Source: a virus. Taken from it: a stretch of DNA of 64,000 bases. Made by a program: the position numbers and the translations under genes. Location of the stretch: positions 26,157 through 90,156 of IMG/VR virus record IMGVR_UViG_3300009128_000006; one strand, 5' to 3'. The first letter of the stretch is position 1; the number at the start of each line of letters is the position of its first letter. Below are positions 34,401-42,226 of the stretch, piece after piece. The notes beneath the pieces were generated by a model that did no database searches, was not told the DNA's origin, and worked only from the letters and a program-made list of their open reading frames with translations.

Positions 34401-35587
34401 CGATGGGTACCCTTGATGGTTGGGCACGGGCTCTGGAGTTCGCGGAGAGTCGCGAGGTCTTCTGTCTGGCTTCGCTCACGGATGACTCGTACATCCAGAG
34501 CTTGATCGGTACACACATCGGTTCGATGTCGAAGGCGACGAACCGTGGTGAGCGGATCGCGTTCATCTGGTCGGGGATTCCGACCCGCGACGTGGACACC
34601 GTGGTAGCGTCTGGCACCGATGGCGAGACCAACGGCACTGACGACAGCTTCAACCTGGATGTGAACCCGGCCTCGGATCTCATCGCCAACGGCCTGGACC
34701 CGACGGACCTGTCCTACGACGATCAGGTCTTCCTTCAGATCGTGGTGACCGATGCAGGCGCGTCGGAGCTTCGCCGGTACAGCGTCTCCATCGCCAACGG
34801 CGTGGTCCTGACCCTGCGGACTTCCTTCGATGACGACGAGAACGAGGACGGCTTCTTCACGACGGCCACCCTCGACGAGTCTCTCGAGAACGTGGATTGG
34901 ACTCTCTACATCCGCGGTGAAGAGCTCCTGATCGCCGGGAGCTCGGTGAAGGACCTCAACGCCATCGCCCAGGCCGTCGGAGATGCCGCAGAGCCCTACG
35001 GCTCTCGCCGCATCTACTACATCGCCTGCGATGATGTCGAGACCAGCATCGACGGTACGACCTTCAAGATCCCTGGCTACTACCTGTCCGCCGCGTATGC
35101 GGGCATGGCTGCAGAGCAGCTTCCGCAGCAGCCCTTCACGCACATGCCTCTGGCCGGCATCGGTCGGGTGTATGGCACCGATGACACCTTCTCTGAGGAT
35201 CAGATGGACACCATGGCCGATGGCGGCCGGTGGGTCATGGTGAACCTCGGGGGTGTGGCGGTGTCTCGGCATCAGCGGTCTACGGACAACACCTCCGTAG
35301 AGACGATGGAGTTCTCCATCACCCGTGCCCTCGACTGGCTCTCCAAGGGCCTGCGGAAGACCAACCGGGTGTTCATCGGTCGGTCGGTCATCACTCCTGG
35401 TTTCCTGGACCAGCTCACGATGTCCAACGAGGGCTTCCTCGACTATGCGGAGCAGTTGGGCGCGGTTCAGAAGGCCGATCTCACCGAGCTGCTGCAGTCT
35501 GAGGAGCGGCCGGATACGGTCTTGGCAGAGGTCGAGACCCAGCCTTCGTACCCCTGCAACAAGATCTCGATTACCGTCGTCTCCTGA
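31460..35587 (+). CDS. Contractile tail sheath protein, greatly enlarged
   Basis: 1375 aa. The ends are sheath-like: MASENRPGVEVEQKIAS at the N-terminus, and a C-terminal domain (about 1100-1375) with YYLSAAYAGMAAEQLPQQPF, LAGIGRVYGTD, SRHQRSTDNTS and LDWLSKGLRKTNRVFIG. Between them lie about five repeats of 85-110 residues (near 135-230, 428-530, 544-665, 668-780, 791-875) resembling flagellin-hook IN modules, each with a Leu/Ala helix, a short beta hairpin such as FRLVLQTTKTGADQAISI, and an acidic Gly/Thr loop. T4 gp18 is 659 aa, so about half of this protein is insertion. The tail tube follows downstream, as expected. Confidence 0.88.
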   Translation: MASENRPGVEVEQKIASTSTVVAAPDLVPLVVGVCHQIIEALDSDGALNSDAKYSAEQYNQASLAIPQADLPDPRDNIDELEVDEGEVNGYLYFGGTLTKLDRGSNGTTGSAFLKLANLSTRAAIRSTLDISAGLTFSSTGDAFNFYLDVVNTSSSTAVPVEVELSGSMTADAIVDAINTAAGADVAELIDDTYLQISSQTYGAVSSVTLQANNAGTLILFQTATFTNTVEYRVEGSGFVGQDDEDGDTYTPWIEFFRGGYFEDGADTTFPVTGTTTPSTTDEVWGGLIDQDDTFSPAKAAALVYTGTSADVPLQAATTSVPGDQLWASGVQVGDGEIIKVEQSRFKIGKLSTTNSTFDDDGVPTVRVYDTIEVATLLHGTPWAPKYAYFVADGLVFGEITPEGEAASVTGSETGLDERSAYVVSGSDISFPLSAGGLTLEFAVTEDGEAGDTVTYTFTSTFTDIGELVSELGDADEFDQFTVSAHGDFRLVLQTTKTGADQAISIKSTGSANGVLGFSTTAATEDDGTDVEFATQATVTGARISLPLESEGSSALDMVVTDSKGTHTLSATGVDLTAGTLGALIASISGALGGDGTSTVTDNGIPVGTLSTSGDGDASGTITFTTTEGGANVSVEIQAIDGDDGFRHCGFFDDGGGEWAQVDGSAQVFPLDLTGGGGGTALDFEYHYDIGGAGSTSLGGTVNFTAVDVDDLAEKLNAEAAITDYSGERVVWFVANADDSISIRTVEGGTNIRIEINTGTPVGLTNGATDDGTAADNADADGADGIKGTTLGFTLDDNPYVYEIIFSSNSLADAIDDINELVDGSGDVASETSSALTLTSLLEGAASAITIEEVDGSDTLGLEDASDTGAGRPNPDFYQDDSGVAYFGPNILRSTSTGIPYSLESALADIYIAYEALRLDVTPSASSPAALEFDNTSDIEAAIGPISIKNPLALGMFLAKANTPSNSVTGFGVDEATAAAPMGTLDGWARALEFAESREVFCLASLTDDSYIQSLIGTHIGSMSKATNRGERIAFIWSGIPTRDVDTVVASGTDGETNGTDDSFNLDVNPASDLIANGLDPTDLSYDDQVFLQIVVTDAGASELRRYSVSIANGVVLTLRTSFDDDENEDGFFTTATLDESLENVDWTLYIRGEELLIAGSSVKDLNAIAQAVGDAAEPYGSRRIYYIACDDVETSIDGTTFKIPGYYLSAAYAGMAAEQLPQQPFTHMPLAGIGRVYGTDDTFSEDQMDTMADGGRWVMVNLGGVAVSRHQRSTDNTSVETMEFSITRALDWLSKGLRKTNRVFIGRSVITPGFLDQLTMSNEGFLDYAEQLGAVQKADLTELLQSEERPDTVLAEVETQPSYPCNKISITVVS

Positions 35588-35605
35588 CGCTCCTGAGGAG
35601 TACTC

Positions 35606-36364
35606 ATGTCCAACTACGCCAAGGCCCTCCAGAACGTCACGGGGTTCGTGCGCCGGTGGAAGAACAACCTCGCCACCCGCATCAACCGACGTCAGGACGA
35701 CCTCATCAACTCGCTGGGTGAGGCCCTGAAGCTACTGGAGGCCCGCTCCGACAGCAACTACCCAGCGGTCACGTCCATCGATCTCAACCTGGACGATCTC
35801 TCGCTGGGTGGGACGGCGACGACGGGTCTCGTCATCACCGGTACCAACTTCGTCGGCGACGCGGACACAGCCTCAGGCTCCACCTCGGACTCTGCCGGTC
35901 AGCTTGACTTCGTGGCGAACTACCCGGGCGAGCAGACCATCACGGTCACCATCGACCTCTCGGACAATGGCGTGAGTGCCGATGTCGATGCCGGCACCGT
36001 CACGATCTCAATCGCAGGGACTGAGGATGCGGATGCGGTCATCGCTGAGATCGCCGCGCATGCCATGGCCAAGTACATGATCACGGCGACGTCTCCGGAC
36101 GGTGCGGCCCTCATCGACACGGCCGAGACGGTCTCGGTGACCAACACCACTGGTGTGGCTGACCCGGGTACGACCCCGGTCATGTACATCGGTTCTCAGA
36201 GCTTCTCCGGCTCCACTGCGGGCTTCGGTGTCACCTCTTGGTCGGACACGCAGATCGTCTTCGACATGGACCAGACGGCTCTGGGCACGGATGCGTGTCA
36301 CCACCTTCGCCTGTGGATCGACGACGTCCTGATCCTCGAGCACCTGGTCCAGTTCTCCGCCTGA
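35606..36364 (+). CDS. Uncharacterised tail protein
   Basis: 252 aa, starting 18 bases after the sheath stop. The first 50 residues are a basic helix (NVTGFVRRWKNNLATRINRR). The rest is a beta-rich sequence: an IPT/Ig-like or IN-like module (LGGTATTGLVITGTNFVG) and a second (ITVTIDLSDNGVSADVDAG) similar in tone to the sheath inserts. It lies between sheath and tube genes, and so could be a second sheath-associated or decoration protein. No catalytic features. Confidence 0.55.
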   Translation: MSNYAKALQNVTGFVRRWKNNLATRINRRQDDLINSLGEALKLLEARSDSNYPAVTSIDLNLDDLSLGGTATTGLVITGTNFVGDADTASGSTSDSAGQLDFVANYPGEQTITVTIDLSDNGVSADVDAGTVTISIAGTEDADAVIAEIAAHAMAKYMITATSPDGAALIDTAETVSVTNTTGVADPGTTPVMYIGSQSFSGSTAGFGVTSWSDTQIVFDMDQTALGTDACHHLRLWIDDVLILEHLVQFSA

Positions 36365-36414
36365 TGCAGGAGGCTACTGCTCCCGCCCCATCCCTCTGAC
36401 CTGAGGACCTCCAG

Positions 36415-37116
36415 ATGAGTACTCTGTCTACCTGGAGCCCGTACACCAGCCACGTCCAGGGAGGCATGGTCGACGGCCGCTACATGAACGCGGCCTACAC
36501 CCTGCTCGCTGCTGGTCCTCCGCGTCTGGCGAACGTCGGTGGTCCTTCGTTCCTGGCGGCCGCTCTGGCCGCGGGATCCTCCGCGTCGGACCAGATCGCG
36601 TACCCGTTGGGGGTCTTGCAGAACATCGCTCTCGGCCAGAGCATGAACCTCTCCCGCGTGTGGGAGATCGGTTCAGAGCGGAGCTACTGGATTCCGGGCC
36701 GTGTCATGGGACAGCTCTCGCTGTCTCGCATCATGTACCACGGACCCAGCCTACTCCGTGTCCTGTGGGCGTACTACCAGGACCTGGTCCCACCGACCGT
36801 CGTCGCTTCGGTGTTCCCAAACCTGGGTGCAGCGACCGTCGCGAACCCGCACGATGTCATCATCCCGCCGGGCTACGAGAACGTCTTCCTCAACCTGGCC
36901 TCGGACCTGTTCAAGCAGCCGGTCGGTCTGATGATGATGCTCAAGGACAACAACAAGGACACCCTCGGAGCCAACTACTTCGAGGCGGCCATGGTGCCGA
37001 ACCACAACCTCGCGACGGACGCGATGGGTGCGGTCCTTCAGGAATCCGTCGGTGTCCAGTTCGAGCGGATGATCCCTGTCGCTACCAAGGTCGTGGGCCT
37101 GGTCTCCGGGCTCTGA
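36415..37116 (+). CDS. Tail tube protein (probable)
   Basis: 233 aa, downstream of the sheath as in most contractile tails. Key region (about residues 60-110): IAYPLGVLQNIALGQSMNLS, then VWEIGSERSYWIPGRVMGQL and LSRIMYHGPSLLR, with the E-x-G-S-x-x-x-Y-x-x-G-R pattern of myoviral tube proteins. The N-terminus is Ala/Gly-rich. Tube proteins assemble as hexameric rings inside the sheath. Assignment by motif and gene order; confidence moderate. Confidence 0.72.
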   Translation: MSTLSTWSPYTSHVQGGMVDGRYMNAAYTLLAAGPPRLANVGGPSFLAAALAAGSSASDQIAYPLGVLQNIALGQSMNLSRVWEIGSERSYWIPGRVMGQLSLSRIMYHGPSLLRVLWAYYQDLVPPTVVASVFPNLGAATVANPHDVIIPPGYENVFLNLASDLFKQPVGLMMMLKDNNKDTLGANYFEAAMVPNHNLATDAMGAVLQESVGVQFERMIPVATKVVGLVSGL

Positions 37117-37152
37117 TCGGTAGGCTGAGTCTTCTCGGGATAGGGAGGAGGT

Positions 37153-37752
37153 ATGACCTCTCTGCCTGAGTTCCAGAGCTTCGCAGAGCACGTGAAGCAG
37201 GGCATCTTCCCGTCCGTTGCTACGCCTATGGCTCCCCAAGCCATCAAGACCCTGCGGAAGGTTCACAACCCTCTGACGCAGGCTCAGGGCCGTGCAACAC
37301 AGGGTCAGGTAGCCACTGGCCTGCGTACTTCTGCAGACCAAGGGTTCGCTCGTAGAAGCATGCAGGGAACTGCACAGGCCAATGTGCGTGGCTCAGTAGC
37401 GAGTCCCACAGGAAGAGGCGGGACTTCCGCATTCGTCGCCCGCCCTTCGGCCAAGCCCATCGCCCCGCAACAGCCGAAGATCCCTGCGCCGAAGACTGCC
37501 TCGGCAGACCCTGAACTTCTCGAGGAGCTATTGAAGGTGGCGAGGATGTCGGAGCGGGACCGTCGGCATCGATACTACATGCAGAACCGTCAGCGGATCC
37601 TGCAGCAGAACCGCCAGTACCGTCAGAAGAACAAGGCATCCATCTCTCGGAAGCAGAAGAGGTACCGCAAACAGGTGACCTCTGGCATGCGGAAGCAGAA
37701 GCGGCGCATCAACACTGGAGGCCACAGCTACCAGTACGGAGGTTGGAAGTGA
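37153..37752 (+). CDS. Uncharacterised basic tail-locus protein
   Basis: 199 aa with GGAGG just before ATG 37153. A helical N-terminus (LPEFQSFAEHVKQGIF), a Gln/Gly/Arg low-complexity middle, PKTASADPELLEELLKVAR, and a very basic Arg/Lys/Gln-rich C-terminus (QNRQRILQQNRQYRQKNK) that could bind DNA or RNA. It overlaps the next gene by a few bases. Tail chaperone genes usually occupy this position, but no frameshift signal or typical chaperone sequence is evident. Confidence 0.6.
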   Translation: MTSLPEFQSFAEHVKQGIFPSVATPMAPQAIKTLRKVHNPLTQAQGRATQGQVATGLRTSADQGFARRSMQGTAQANVRGSVASPTGRGGTSAFVARPSAKPIAPQQPKIPAPKTASADPELLEELLKVARMSERDRRHRYYMQNRQRILQQNRQYRQKNKASISRKQKRYRKQVTSGMRKQKRRINTGGHSYQYGGWK

Positions 37753-38336
37753 TCCCCTTCAACGCCTCCTTTGTGCACGAGCTCTCGAAGCTCGCCTCCT
37801 CGGACCCAGGCAAAGGGTGGGAGTTCTACGGTGATGGTCGTGAGCTCATCGCCTACCAGAAGGGGAAGGCGGTCGAGGACATCGACATGACGGCCGTACG
37901 CGAAAGTGGAGGTCGCGTTCGGGTCATCATCCCGACCTCGGGCGGAGAGACACGTCTGGAGCCTCGGAAGAAACTCTTGGGGATCTTCAAGCGTTCCCCC
38001 AAGCGGGTACACGTCCCCTACGACAACTTCCGCCAGTTCGATGTCACCCCCGGTATGGATCCGGCACTGAAGTCGGAGATGTTCAAGCTCTTGTGGAAGC
38101 GACCACGTGCGGCAGGGGTATGGGCTCCGGAAGGCTCCATGGATGCCTTCGCAGAGCAAGAGCTAAAGAAGAGAGGCACTGCACTGCCTTCTTCCGTGGC
38201 CCCTGGCCTCATGAAGAACGTACGCGGAGTGAAGGTCAAAGGCCTCCCGTCCCTCCGAGGTCCTGGCCTCCCGAAGGTGGCTCCGGCTGAAGGAACCAAT
38301 CCCTTCAAGGCCAACCGACTCAAGATGAGTCAGTAG
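37749..38336 (+). CDS. Uncharacterised tail-locus protein
   Basis: 195 aa from GTG 37749, which overlaps the previous TGA (GTGA) and lies six bases after GGAGG; a TTG at 37743 is less well placed. N-terminus: SFVHELSKLASSDPGKG (K-L-A-S motif), then a small alpha/beta domain (VRVIIPTSGGETRLEP) and a basic proline-rich tail. It is the last gene of the long + strand structural block and overlaps the convergent gene by 17 bases. Confidence 0.6.
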   Translation: MIPFNASFVHELSKLASSDPGKGWEFYGDGRELIAYQKGKAVEDIDMTAVRESGGRVRVIIPTSGGETRLEPRKKLLGIFKRSPKRVHVPYDNFRQFDVTPGMDPALKSEMFKLLWKRPRAAGVWAPEGSMDAFAEQELKKRGTALPSSVAPGLMKNVRGVKVKGLPSLRGPGLPKVAPAEGTNPFKANRLKMSQ

Positions 38337-38589
38337 GCTTCTCGCCGAAGGCCTCCTTCAAGTCTTGAAGCCGCAGCTTCGTCGTCCGCTCCGCGCTCTC
38401 TTGCAGTACGACCTCTCTCCTCTCCATACTGAGAGGTTCTCCACTCTCCACGTCGTAGACCGCCTCATCCTTGATGGCCAAGTCTACGAGCATGTGGAGC
38501 ACGTCCTGGTCCGAGATCTTCCTACCTCTGGAGGATAGCCGTCGTGCCGTCCTCCGGAGGTAGCGTGCGTGACGGTCCAGGAGCTTCAG
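38320..38589 (-). CDS. Small gene, possible CTG start
   Basis: The frame from 38589 to 38320 is open and looks coding throughout (KLLDRHARYLRRTARRL, then DVLHMLVDLAIKDEAVYD). The only ATG/GTG start is GTG 38502 (60 aa). A CTG at 38587-38589 overlaps the stop of the preceding gene as CTGA, just like the ATGA/GTGA couplings elsewhere here, and follows AGGGG by eight bases; it would give 89 aa. Function unknown; a helical, charged small protein in the VWA/AAA+ group. Confidence 0.5.
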   Translation of the reverse strand: MKLLDRHARYLRRTARRLSSRGRKISDQDVLHMLVDLAIKDEAVYDVESGEPLSMERREVVLQESAERTTKLRLQDLKEAFGEKPTDSS

Positions 38590-38945
38590 TTGATGGGCCC
38601 CTGGGAGACGGCCTGCATCTGCCGCCGCCGCCGCATCGCCTGGTTCACCATCTCGATCTTGGACTGCTCCACCATCTCCTTCAGTGCGGCTGAGGCGGCC
38701 TGGAGGTTGAGGCCAGAGTGCTGCGAGAGGGTAGTGACAAAGGCACTAAGGCCTTGCCCGATCATCTCCACACAGATCCGCGCCCGAGAGAGACCTTTCG
38801 GCTCCTCTGTAGTGACGAGGTTGACGGCGAAGCTCAAGGCATCGCCCTCTTCCATGATGTAGATGAGGGTGTAGGTCTCCAGCCCATACCGCTCGCGGAG
38901 CTCCTGCCATTCCGCGTTGAATGCGGCCTGATCTGTAGGTTTCAT
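38586..38945 (-). CDS. Small helical protein next to VWA gene
   Basis: 119 aa; the ATG overlaps the VWA gene's stop (ATGA). The sequence has an N-terminal helix (FNAEWQELRERYGLETYTLI), a hydrophobic beta stretch and a long C-terminal helix (LNLQAASAALKEMVEQSKIE) with Arg/Gln-rich end. Coupling to the VWA/AAA+ pair suggests a partner or regulator. No known motif. Confidence 0.6.
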   Translation of the reverse strand: MKPTDQAAFNAEWQELRERYGLETYTLIYIMEEGDALSFAVNLVTTEEPKGLSRARICVEMIGQGLSAFVTTLSQHSGLNLQAASAALKEMVEQSKIEMVNQAMRRRRQMQAVSQGPIN

Positions 38946-40816
38946 GTGCGTCTCTTGTTCAGATGACCCTCGGCCAGGATCCGTACCGCATTGGGTAGTG
39001 CGACTACGAGCTCATCCAGTGTGCCGAGGATTGAGTAGTTGAGTTGATGGAAGGCCCTGTCGAATAGCTCTCGGGCCGTCTCTGGTTCCATGCTTCGCTG
39101 CCGGATGGCCAGTACCGCCAGAGGGATCTTGTCCTTCTGGACCCCGAGGATCTCTTCCTGTAGATCCTGGAGAGCGTCTCCTGTACTGTTCCGAACCCGG
39201 CAAGAGGTCGGCAGACCATCCGTCATCAAGATGATGGCCCTACGGCTGGGAGCCTCCTTGCCCCACGCATGCGCGACCTCCAGGGCCTGTACCATGGACG
39301 TACCGCCATGGGTGAGCCCCGAAGCTCCTACGGGAGAGCCCAGCTCCTCGAAGGCGAAGATGCAGTCCGAGAAGGCCCACATTGTGGCCTTGCTCTTGAT
39401 GGCCCGGACAGCGTAGACCGCATCGGCCAGTGCCTGCTCCACGAGCTGAAGCTCGTAGCCGATCATGCTTCCGCTCACGTCGAAGAGGAACAGAAGCTCG
39501 AACTGCGCCACACGGAGCTCCTCTTCGTAGAATGGTCGACCCAGGTCTCCTGCACCGATCGCATCCAGTAGGGCTCCGGCATCAAGGTCCCCTTCGAAGG
39601 ACATCCTCGATTTCTTCTTCATTCGGAGCTGGGACAGGTGCCTGCGACATGCCTCTCCTGCGGCAGTGGTCTCCGGCAACGGCTTCACAGGCTGGACGAA
39701 GACCGTAGGGATCCCGCTGAGCTGTGCAGAGCCCATGAGCAGGTTCTTCTGCTCTTGTTCTGGCGCATCCTTGTTGAGAAGTGCAGCCTGCTGAGCCTGT
39801 TCGATCCGCTGGGCCATCGCTTTGCGACCTGCCTCGAGGATCTGCTCAAAAGGTGATGGTCCTCCGGCCTCCGGCTTATCCTTGGAAGCCTTCATCACCT
39901 TCTTCACACTCCCCAGGCCGTGCTTCGACTTCGGCCGTTGCCCTTCAGGAAGTGTGACATCCTTCTTCCCGATGGGCGACTGAGGAGCTGAGTCCTTGTG
40001 TGGACCTCTACGAGGGACGGCATCGCACAAGGATTGCATCTTTTTCTTGGCTTCCTCCTCCCGTTTCTTCTTCGCCTGTTGTCGTTTCTGCTTTGCACCT
40101 TGAGGCTTCCTTCCGGAAGAGGGAGGCTTCGGAGGCGGAGGCATGAACTTTATGAGCTCATCAGCGATGTCGTCGATGAGCTGGCCAGTGATTGCCAGGC
40201 CAGCCACAGCATCCACCAGCTCTATGAGTCCAAGAGCCGTCTGCAGGGGCTGTACACATGCCTGGAAGTTGGCCGGAGCTTCAGGGACAGGGACACCGTT
40301 GGCCTCACTGCAAAGGAAGTCGAGGATGTTGGCGACCTTCGCCCTGGGATTCGCCTCGTACTTGCAGATGTCGTGACTCAGCTGCATCAGAAGGTCGGCA
40401 CCTCCAGGGTAGAGCTCACCCCATAGACTGCACACCCTGTGGTCTTCGAGCATGTTCCACAGGTCAAAGCAGATCTTCTTGAGATGCGTCTCGAAGGGGT
40501 TGACTGTACCAGGCTTCACCCCTGCCCGGTTCATGAGGCGACTCACGAACGTGTCGATGAACACGTTCGTCAGATGTACATCCGTCTCGAAGAGCCAGTG
40601 CGAGAGCTCGTGCTCCGTGATGACGTATGACTCTTCCGAGTCCTCGTTGACCCAAATGGCCGTCGTGCAGTCGGTGTAGCCACCCTGCTCTGTGTTCTTC
40701 AGCTCTATGACCTTGCCGAGCATACCCTCGAAGGCCTTTACCAGAGCCTTCATACGGGCCAGGCGGTACTCCTTGGGACCCCCCATGGGTCCCAAATCCA
40801 GCGGCGGCCTGGTCAC
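38942..40816 (-). CDS. VWA/HExxH protein paired with MoxR-type ATPase
   Basis: 624 aa; GTG 40816 overlaps the ATPase stop (GTGA). N-terminal region contains VITEHELSHWLF, an HExxH zinc-protease-type motif. A basic, Lys/Gln-rich helical region with an Ala/Glu linker follows (residues 240-330). The C-terminal VWA domain has MIDAS residues: LLFLFDVSGSMIGYE (D-x-S-x-S), THGGTS, and ILMTDGLPTS. Proteins with this layout (CobT-like) act as the substrate or metal-handling partner of an AAA+ ATPase of the MoxR/CobS type. Large phages carry such pairs; their role is unclear, perhaps as remodelling chaperones of a phage complex. Confidence 0.85.
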   Translation of the reverse strand: MTRPPLDLGPMGGPKEYRLARMKALVKAFEGMLGKVIELKNTEQGGYTDCTTAIWVNEDSEESYVITEHELSHWLFETDVHLTNVFIDTFVSRLMNRAGVKPGTVNPFETHLKKICFDLWNMLEDHRVCSLWGELYPGGADLLMQLSHDICKYEANPRAKVANILDFLCSEANGVPVPEAPANFQACVQPLQTALGLIELVDAVAGLAITGQLIDDIADELIKFMPPPPKPPSSGRKPQGAKQKRQQAKKKREEEAKKKMQSLCDAVPRRGPHKDSAPQSPIGKKDVTLPEGQRPKSKHGLGSVKKVMKASKDKPEAGGPSPFEQILEAGRKAMAQRIEQAQQAALLNKDAPEQEQKNLLMGSAQLSGIPTVFVQPVKPLPETTAAGEACRRHLSQLRMKKKSRMSFEGDLDAGALLDAIGAGDLGRPFYEEELRVAQFELLFLFDVSGSMIGYELQLVEQALADAVYAVRAIKSKATMWAFSDCIFAFEELGSPVGASGLTHGGTSMVQALEVAHAWGKEAPSRRAIILMTDGLPTSCRVRNSTGDALQDLQEEILGVQKDKIPLAVLAIRQRSMEPETARELFDRAFHQLNYSILGTLDELVVALPNAVRILAEGHLNKRRT

Positions 40817-41871
40817 AGGAGCTTCACCTTGGTGAGGTCGATGGCCGGGCGGAATCCGCTCCGCACGCGTGCTCGGAAGTCGGCCACGTAGCGGCCATCG
40901 AACTTCCCTTCCAGCAGCTTCAGAGCCTGTGCACGGTCTCCCAGACGACAGAAGGAGTCCGCACACTGGATCAGGTCCCGAGTGCTCAGGGCGTAGCCGT
41001 ACTTCCCGCCCCGTGTCTCCTTCGAGAGGGCCTGCAGACCCCGAACGAACTGCTTCGACTCCGCCGACTGGTCAGGCATGTGATCGAGGAGGATGGCCCG
41101 CTCGTCTGCCTCCGGCATGAAGTCCATCTGCACGAACTGGAACCGGCTCCGGAAGTCCTCGTTCAAGCTGTACGTTCCGCCGTAGTCAGGGTTCATCGTT
41201 CCCACGACCCACAGGCTACATGCGAAGGCGATTACCACACCCTCACGCACAGTGTCTCCCTCCTGCAAACCCTTCGAGAGGTTGCGAGTCGGGACCTCAC
41301 GGACCCACACCTCATTGCCGATGCCGATGGCCACCTCCGTGGTGTACTCGTCCGATGGTTCCAGGCTGACGATCTCACCGTTGCCAGGGCACAGCACCTC
41401 GCCGTTGAGTCGATACACGCGGCCGATGTGGTGGATGTCCACCTCTTGGCGGAAGTCCGCCAGAGAGTTCAGGACCTTCTGTGCCTCCTCATCCAGTGCG
41501 TTGATCTCCTCCAGCACCAGTACACACGCACCCGCCTCGTTCGCCACGTCGATGGCCTGAGAGAGGACTCCCAGCACGAAGTATGACTCCTCGAGGCTCT
41601 TGAACACGAAGCCGCCCGTCAGGTGGCGGTCGGACGTCTTCCCAGTGCAGCTCTTCCGCAGGAACGGCAGACCCCGGCCGAAGGCCCACTGCTCCACGCC
41701 CATTGTCTTCCCCGCTCCTTTGGGCCCTTTCAGGATGAGCGGATGCCCGAACGACAGCTTCTCCAGAAGCTGAATCGTCCCGACGTCCCGGTACTCCGGG
41801 AACTCCCTCGCCTTGAGCTTGGACGTCTCCGTACGCCGGATATCCGTCCCGCCCAGTGTAGTTTTCTTCAT
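40813..41871 (-). CDS. MoxR/CobS-type AAA+ ATPase
   Basis: 352 aa. ATG 41871 is chosen because GGAG lies six bases upstream. Walker A: LILKGPKGAGKTMG; Walker B: CVLVLEEINALD; sensor 1 and arginine-finger region: VVGTMNPDYGGTYSLNEDFRSRF. Insert-rich regions after Walker B match the MoxR/CobS branch. MoxR ATPases are known to assist folding or activation of VWA partners, and the next gene is one. In cyanophages a similar gene is annotated cobS, but a role in cobalamin metabolism should not be assumed here. Confidence 0.9.
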   Translation of the reverse strand: MKKTTLGGTDIRRTETSKLKAREFPEYRDVGTIQLLEKLSFGHPLILKGPKGAGKTMGVEQWAFGRGLPFLRKSCTGKTSDRHLTGGFVFKSLEESYFVLGVLSQAIDVANEAGACVLVLEEINALDEEAQKVLNSLADFRQEVDIHHIGRVYRLNGEVLCPGNGEIVSLEPSDEYTTEVAIGIGNEVWVREVPTRNLSKGLQEGDTVREGVVIAFACSLWVVGTMNPDYGGTYSLNEDFRSRFQFVQMDFMPEADERAILLDHMPDQSAESKQFVRGLQALSKETRGGKYGYALSTRDLIQCADSFCRLGDRAQALKLLEGKFDGRYVADFRARVRSGFRPAIDLTKVKLL

Positions 41872-41956
41872 GGGTAACTCCATAGCTAACCATGCTTCTT
41901 GTGCCGCATCTGCACAGGGGTTTGCGTTTGTACTCACACCCTGGTATGACTGGATC

Positions 41957-42226
41957 ATGGCAGAAGGATCACAGGAAATACCCCCAATCCTTCCTCCGGC
42001 ACAGATGTCTGCCGAGGAGGCTCATCGGTACATGGGTGAGGTGATGGCGACGTCCCTGAAGAGATCGGGGGCGTTTGTTGTGCTTCGTAGACGGACCGGG
42101 GAGATTACCATCCTGGACCCCAAGATCCTGGATCATATCGACGATGTGGTGATGGCGGAATGCCTTCTGGCTTCTTGGACAGAGGATGAGGTGAAAAGGT
42201 ACCTATCCTTGCGGGGTATGGGATGA
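41957..42226 (+). CDS. Small uncharacterised protein
   Basis: 89 aa. ATG 41957 lies seven bases after TATGAC (41945-41950), a promoter-like box, so the transcript may be almost leaderless. The sequence is a helical N-terminal part (SAEEAHRYMGEVMATSLKR) and a short beta hairpin (FVVLRRRTGEITILDPK). The ATG of the next gene overlaps its stop. Function unknown. Confidence 0.6.
   Translation: MAEGSQEIPPILPPAQMSAEEAHRYMGEVMATSLKRSGAFVVLRRRTGEITILDPKILDHIDDVVMAECLLASWTEDEVKRYLSLRGMG

Noticed and set aside
32867-35272. 801-codon open frame antisense to the sheath gene
   Set aside because: It mirrors a strongly coding sheath frame, has a low-complexity Arg/Val/Gly composition and no ribosome site; long antisense frames are common in GC-rich biased genes.
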